DNA of 64,000 nt from Streptomyces sp. RKAG293 (GTDB taxonomy: Bacteria; Actinomycetota; Actinomycetes; Streptomycetales; Streptomycetaceae), in NCBI RefSeq assembly GCF_023701745.1, contig NZ_JAJOZB010000001.1, positions 9,055,198 to 9,119,197 of the forward strand, written 5' to 3'. Position numbers and translations under genes: made by a program. Below, in pieces: positions 60,545 to 64,000 of the stretch. Positions within the stretch are counted from its first letter, which is position 1. The number at the start of each line of letters is the position of its first letter. Below the pieces are notes generated by a model. That model did no database searches, was not told the DNA's origin, and saw nothing but the letters and a program-made list of their open reading frames with translations.

Positions 60545-61647
60545 TCACTTCTCGAGGCAGAACTCGTTGATGGGGTAGCCGACATGGCGGTCCTGCAGCG
60601 GCAGGTAGCCCAGTACCTTGTCGCCGGGCTTGAGTTCGGTGCTGTTCAGGACGGTGCCGCCGGGGCCCAGGACCCGCACGTGCCAGTCGTCCTGCAGGAT
60701 CAGGTTGGCCGTGCGGCCGTCGGGTGCGACGGCGTCGACGGACAGCAGCGGGCGTGTCTCGATCTTGACGCGGCCCACGGTCACCAGCCGGGTCCTGCCG
60801 TGGATGTCGACGGCGGTGACCTTGCTGCCGGCCTTCAGCTCGCTGAGGTAGCTGGTGCGTTCGTCGGCGGCCAGCGTGTAGGAGTGGATGGCGCCGGCGT
60901 TGACGCGGAACGGGCGGGTGGGCATGTAGGGCAGCGGGTGCGTCTCGCTGACGCACAGGATCATGCCCTTGGAGTGCGAGCCGACCAGGATGCCCTCGTC
61001 CTGGCGGAAGTAGGTGGCGGTGTCCACGCAGGCCCGCTCGCCCATCCCCACATGCGCGGTCGCGGTGATCTCCAGCTCGACGAGGTCCAGGTCGGGGACG
61101 GTGGTGCGGGCCGCGGCCTTGAGCGCGGTGGCATCCCCGACCCGGGACGGTGCCATCATCACCCCGTCCGAGCCGAGTTCCAGCACCCCGAAGATGATCG
61201 CCGCCTCCTCGGCGTCCGCCGCGACGGTGATCAGGCTGCCCTCGGCCGCCGCGGCGGCCGCGATCACGATCTCCAGCGGGATCTTCGTCGGGTCCCGGAA
61301 CAGCAGCACGCTCCACTTCTCGGTGCGCCCGCTGCGGCAGGCGTCCTCCAGCGTGGCCGCGTCGGTGATCTCCACGAAGCGCCGAACTCGATCTGGGGGT
61401 GGCGGGCGGCCAGTTCGGCGGGCTCGCCGTGCTTGGCCGGGTCGACCACGACGATGTCGGCGGCGCCGAAGTCCTCGGGCAGCGCCCCGCCCTGCGGGAA
61501 GAGAATCTTCTGGACGGTGGGCGGCAGGCCGGCGAGGTCGTCGGGCCGGTCGGCCACGATGCCGTCCACCCGGGCGTGCAGCGCCTCCTGGAGGATGGCC
61601 TGCTTCGCGGAGCCGACGGTGCGGATGTCGATCCAACTGAGCTTCAC
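60545..61647 (-). CDS. griH: GriH-like 3-amino-4-hydroxybenzoate synthase (DHQ synthase II family), one frameshift
   Basis: With one missing base restored the protein has about 367 residues, normal for the 3-dehydroquinate synthase II / GriH family. The first part is VKLSWIDIRTVGSAKQAILQ to PAELAARHPQIEF. After a frame change near 61384 (TTCGGCGC where TTCCGGCGC is expected) it continues RFVEITDAATLEDACRSG, SDGVMMAPSRVGDATALKAA, HVGMGERACVDTATYFRQDE, GILVGSHSKGMILCVSE and ends DRHVGYPINEFCLEK. The start is GTG 61645-61647 with AGGTG upstream. In grixazone and cremeomycin pathways this enzyme makes 3,4-AHBA from the GriI product. The single contraction may be a consensus error. Confidence 0.85.
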
Positions 61648-61702
61648 AGCACACCTGTCAATCGTGAGGACGGGAGGGGAAGAGGGAGGGGGAGCGTCGC
61701 GG

Positions 61703-62469
61703 TCAGCGGGGGTGGAGGATGTCGGCGAGTTCGCGCACCGCCTGCGCGGGCGAGGGGGCGGTGAAGATCCGCCGTCCCACGGCCAGGCCCTGGCAGCCGG
61801 CCCCCAGCGCGGTGCGGGCGAAGTCGGGAAGGCTCTGGCGGGTGTCCGGGCCGCCGGCGACCAGCACCGGGACCGGGCAGGCCGCAACCGCCTCGGCCAT
61901 CTGTTCGACGGATCCGGCGAACACCGTCTTGACCAGGTCCGCGCCCAGGTCCGCGGCGATGTTCGCCACATGCGCCACCAGCTGCGGCGCGATGGGTGCG
62001 GTGATCCGCGGCCCGCGCGGGTAGATCATCGCGAGCAGCGGCATGCCCCACCGGCCGCACGCGGCCGCCACCGCCCCAGGTCGGCGAGCTGGGCGCCCTC
62101 GGTGACGGACCCGATGTTGACGTGGACGCTCACCGCGTCCGCCCCCAGCCGCAACGCCTCCTCGACGTCGCCGACCAGAACCTTGGCATCGGTGTCCGGG
62201 CCGTGGGCGGTACTGGCGCTCAGGTGCACCAGCAGCGAACACGACGCCAGCAGCTGGGGGTCGATCTGCCGGGCCCGCCCTTTGTGCACCACGATTCCGT
62301 CCGCCCCGCCGGCGACGATGTCACGCACCAGGTTGTCGAATCCGCCGGGCGTGGCGATCGGCCCGTCGGAAACGGAATGATCGAGGGGAACGAGGAGGAG
62401 GCGGCCATCCCCGTGTCCGGACAGTCTGGCCAATCGCAATGAGGTACCGGGAAGAGCGGATCGCACCAT
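61703..62469 (-). CDS. griI: GriI-like C7N aldolase (2-amino-4,5-dihydroxy-6-oxo-7-phosphooxyheptanoate type), one frameshift
   Basis: About 255 residues after restoring one base. The class I FbaB/ADTH-type aldolase barrel shows LLLVPLDHSVSDGPIATPGG, ADGIVVHKGRARQIDPQLLA, SLLVHLSASTAHGPDTDAKV and DAVSVHVNIGSVTEGAQLAD. After a frame change in the run at 62074-62077 it continues GRWGMPLLAMIYPRGPRITA, LGADLVKTVFAGSVEQMAEA (Schiff-base Lys region) and QGLAVGRRIFTAPSPAQAVR. The start is ATG 62467-62469 with AAGGAG upstream. GriI joins dihydroxyacetone phosphate and aspartate semialdehyde, the first step to 3,4-AHBA. It is the first gene of a leftward operon griI-griH-creE-creD-orf, 55 bp ahead of griH. 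Confidence 0.86.
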
Positions 62470-62725
62470 CAGGCACTCCTTGTCGGGAGCTCGGGGGTCC
62501 TGCAGGACGAATGGGCCGCAACGGCGTAACTCATCCGCTACACCGCGGAGCGATTTCTCCCCCCGGCACGTTCCGAAGCCTCGCAAGCGCTGTACAAGAA
62601 ACGCCCGACAAACGTTCAAACACCAGACCAGGACGCCGGAGCGCCGCCCGGAGCAGCCCGGAAGGCGAAATTCCTGAACCCCCGTGGGGGGCGGAGGAAC
62701 TGCGCTACCATCCCCACGGGAAACG

Positions 62726-62826
62726 TATAGTAAAAATTCGACACGCCCCCGGTGGGCAACCGGTGTGCAACTGAAGAGAATTACCGGTGCGCGGAACCGT
62801 CCGCGGCCGTGTGCAACTGAAGAGAA
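62726..62826. promoter_or_regulatory. Divergent promoter region with 18-bp direct repeats (likely SARP site)
   Basis: GTGTGCAACTGAAGAGAA occurs twice, at 62763-62780 and 62809-62826, 46 bp apart. An AT-rich patch with TATAGT (62726-62731; TACTAT on the other strand) adjoins. SARP proteins bind direct repeats just upstream of -10 elements. The repeats lie upstream of the leftward griI operon. The rest of 62470-63059 has no gene. Confidence 0.55.
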
Positions 62827-63059
62827 ATTCCACGCGACCGGACTTCGACCTCGCCGCGAGTTCCCTCACGTATACATGGCCGAATTTCGCCCTAGGAATC
62901 GAGAATTCGATGCGTATGTTGAAACCACGTTGAGTTTCGGACGGCCGGATCGGCCTGGGCGTCCACACCACGGGGGTATCTGTGTACGTTTCCAAGCATC
63001 CGACGGACAAATTGCCGCAGCGCGGCTTCTTGTATGAGAAGGATAAGGAAAGTAGCCCC

Positions 63060-63829
63060 GTGCAATTCGGGGTGCTGGGCCCGCTGCGCATCGCGGTCGC
63101 CGGATCGGCCGCCGACGTCGCGGTCGCCCCGAAGGTCCGCACGGTGCTGGCCATGCTGCTGCTGCACACCGACCAGGTGGTCCCGGTGCCCGCGCTGATG
63201 CGCGATCTGTGGAACGAGCGGCCACCGGCGACCGGGCTGCGGACCTGCAGACCTACATCCTCAACTGCCGCAAGCTCCTCGCGCAGCTCACCGGCAGACC
63301 GTCGGCCGACATCGCCGCGACACGCTGGTGACCCGGGCCGGCGGATACAGCTTCACCAGCGCGTGCGGCCCGGTGGACTGGCTGGACTTCCAGGCCTGAC
63401 CGACCGCGGCGGCAAGGCGATCGCCGCCGGCGACGACCGCTCGGGCATCCAGCTCATGGAACAGGCCCTGGAGCTATGGCGGGGCGACGCCCTGGCGGAC
63501 GTGCCGGCGGCCCGGTCATCGAGGCCAAACGCCGCCTGCTGGAGGAGTCCCGGCTGGGCGCCATCGGCGTACTGAGCGAAGCACGCATCAGGAAGGGGAT
63601 GCACCGTGAGGTCACGGCCCAACTGGTCGGCTCACCAGCGAGCATCAGCTCCACGAGGGCTGCACGCCAGTACATGCGGGCCCTGGCGCTGAGCGGACGC
63701 CGCGCGGAGGCGCTGAGGTCTTCAGCGACCTGCGGGTCCGGCTCGCGGCGGAGATCGGGATCGGACCCGGGCTACCCGCTCCAGCAACTCCAACTGGCCA
63801 TCCTGAAATCGCACACCGGCGACATCTGA
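63060..63829 (+). pseudogene. SARP-family regulator gene with many frameshifts
   Basis: GTG 63060 with AAGGAAAG upstream opens VQFGVLGPLRIAVAGSAADV, VAPKVRTVLAMLLLHTDQVV and DLWNERPPATGLR, the N-terminal winged helix of SARPs. The rest of a complete SARP/BTAD protein is present but scattered over three frames: LQTYILNCRKLLAQLTGRPS, DTLVTRAGGYSFTSACGPVD, GIQLMEQALELWRGDALADV, PVIEAKRRLLEESRLGAIGV, YMRALALSGRRAEAL and LQLAILKSHTGDI. About eight one-base contractions (near 63244, 63313, 63393, 63507, 63632, 63660-63670, 63718) and one possible insertion near 63760 break it, mostly CCC to CC or GGG to GG. Either a dead gene or consensus errors. Repaired, it would have about 260 residues and be the pathway activator. 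Confidence 0.8.
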
Positions 63830-64000
63830 CCCGCCCCGCCCGCCCACCGCGCGGGCGACACCTGCCGTGCCGGCCCGCCCCACCGCGCGGGCGGCACCGG
63901 CCGTGCCGGCGCAGGCGTCGCACCGGCGACAGTCACCTCACTGACAACAGCCACCGCACCTGCGCCGCACACCCGGCACGGCAAGCACCTCAGGCACGGC
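63830..64000. other. Repetitive GC-rich end of the window
   Basis: Two imperfect copies of a 34-bp unit (CCACCGCGCGGGCG...TGCCGTGCCGG) follow the SARP gene. No gene seen. Confidence 0.45.

Noticed and set aside
1..64000. tRNA, rRNA and attachment sites
   Set aside because: Scanning by eye showed no convincing tRNA cloverleaf, rRNA segment or att site. An automated tRNA and integrase-site search would be needed to exclude them.

Overview
The window is high-GC DNA with strong third-position G/C bias, frequent GTG/TTG starts, GGAGG-type ribosome binding sites and many actinobacterial families (SARP regulator, class III lanthipeptide synthetase, DUF6193, PPOX/F420-type protein, chitin-degrading enzymes carrying CBM35). 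All of this points to a Streptomyces or a close relative, probably an accessory arm or genomic-island region. The species cannot be read from the sequence.

Layout. 0-10.9 kb: end of a secreted lipase-like hydrolase; a divergent amidohydrolase / Lrp-AsnC pair; a TetR-MFS-metallo-beta-lactamase-fold module; a secreted protein; a membrane protein; a methyltransferase; a PAS-PP2C phosphatase. 12-17 kb: small hypothetical and membrane proteins, and a secreted papain-like cysteine protease in an operon with an anchored exported protein. 17.5-22.2 kb: a class III lanthipeptide locus (LanKC synthetase, 40-residue precursor, strong hairpin, MFS exporter). 22.8-35.2 kb: a secreted subtilase, enzymes of VOC, AKR, DUF899, PIG-L, PPOX, DUF1036 and SDR type, and several broken genes (IS5, IS630, a sigma factor, a helicase-associated domain). 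35.6-41.7 kb: three secreted polysaccharide-active proteins (beta-helix protein, GH18 chitinase, GH75 chitosanase) that share a C-terminal CBM35-like domain. A common motif occurs twice in the divergent promoter region between the beta-helix gene and the chitinase gene. 42-55 kb: a mobile-element graveyard (truncated gpsA, decayed methyltransferase, IS110, TnsA-like fragment, half of a Tn3 transposase, one complete and one partial IS1380, a DDE transposase remnant) with a few intact enzymes between them.

55.7-63.8 kb holds the most interesting locus: homologues of CreE (flavin aspartate N-oxygenase) and CreD (nitrosuccinate lyase), which make nitrous acid from aspartate, next to homologues of GriI and GriH, which make 3-amino-4-hydroxybenzoate, plus a divergent SARP regulator. 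Together they imply a cremeomycin-like diazo, nitroso or N-N bonded aromatic product. The diazotising ligase and tailoring genes are not in the window and may lie beyond 64 kb.

That locus has two unusual properties. Minisatellites sit at both ends of creE: a 39-bp repeat carrying the creE start codon and a 30-bp repeat encoding a C-terminal tail. Many single-base contractions in G/C runs break creD, griH, griI and above all the SARP gene. Whether this is consensus error or real decay decides whether the pathway is alive.
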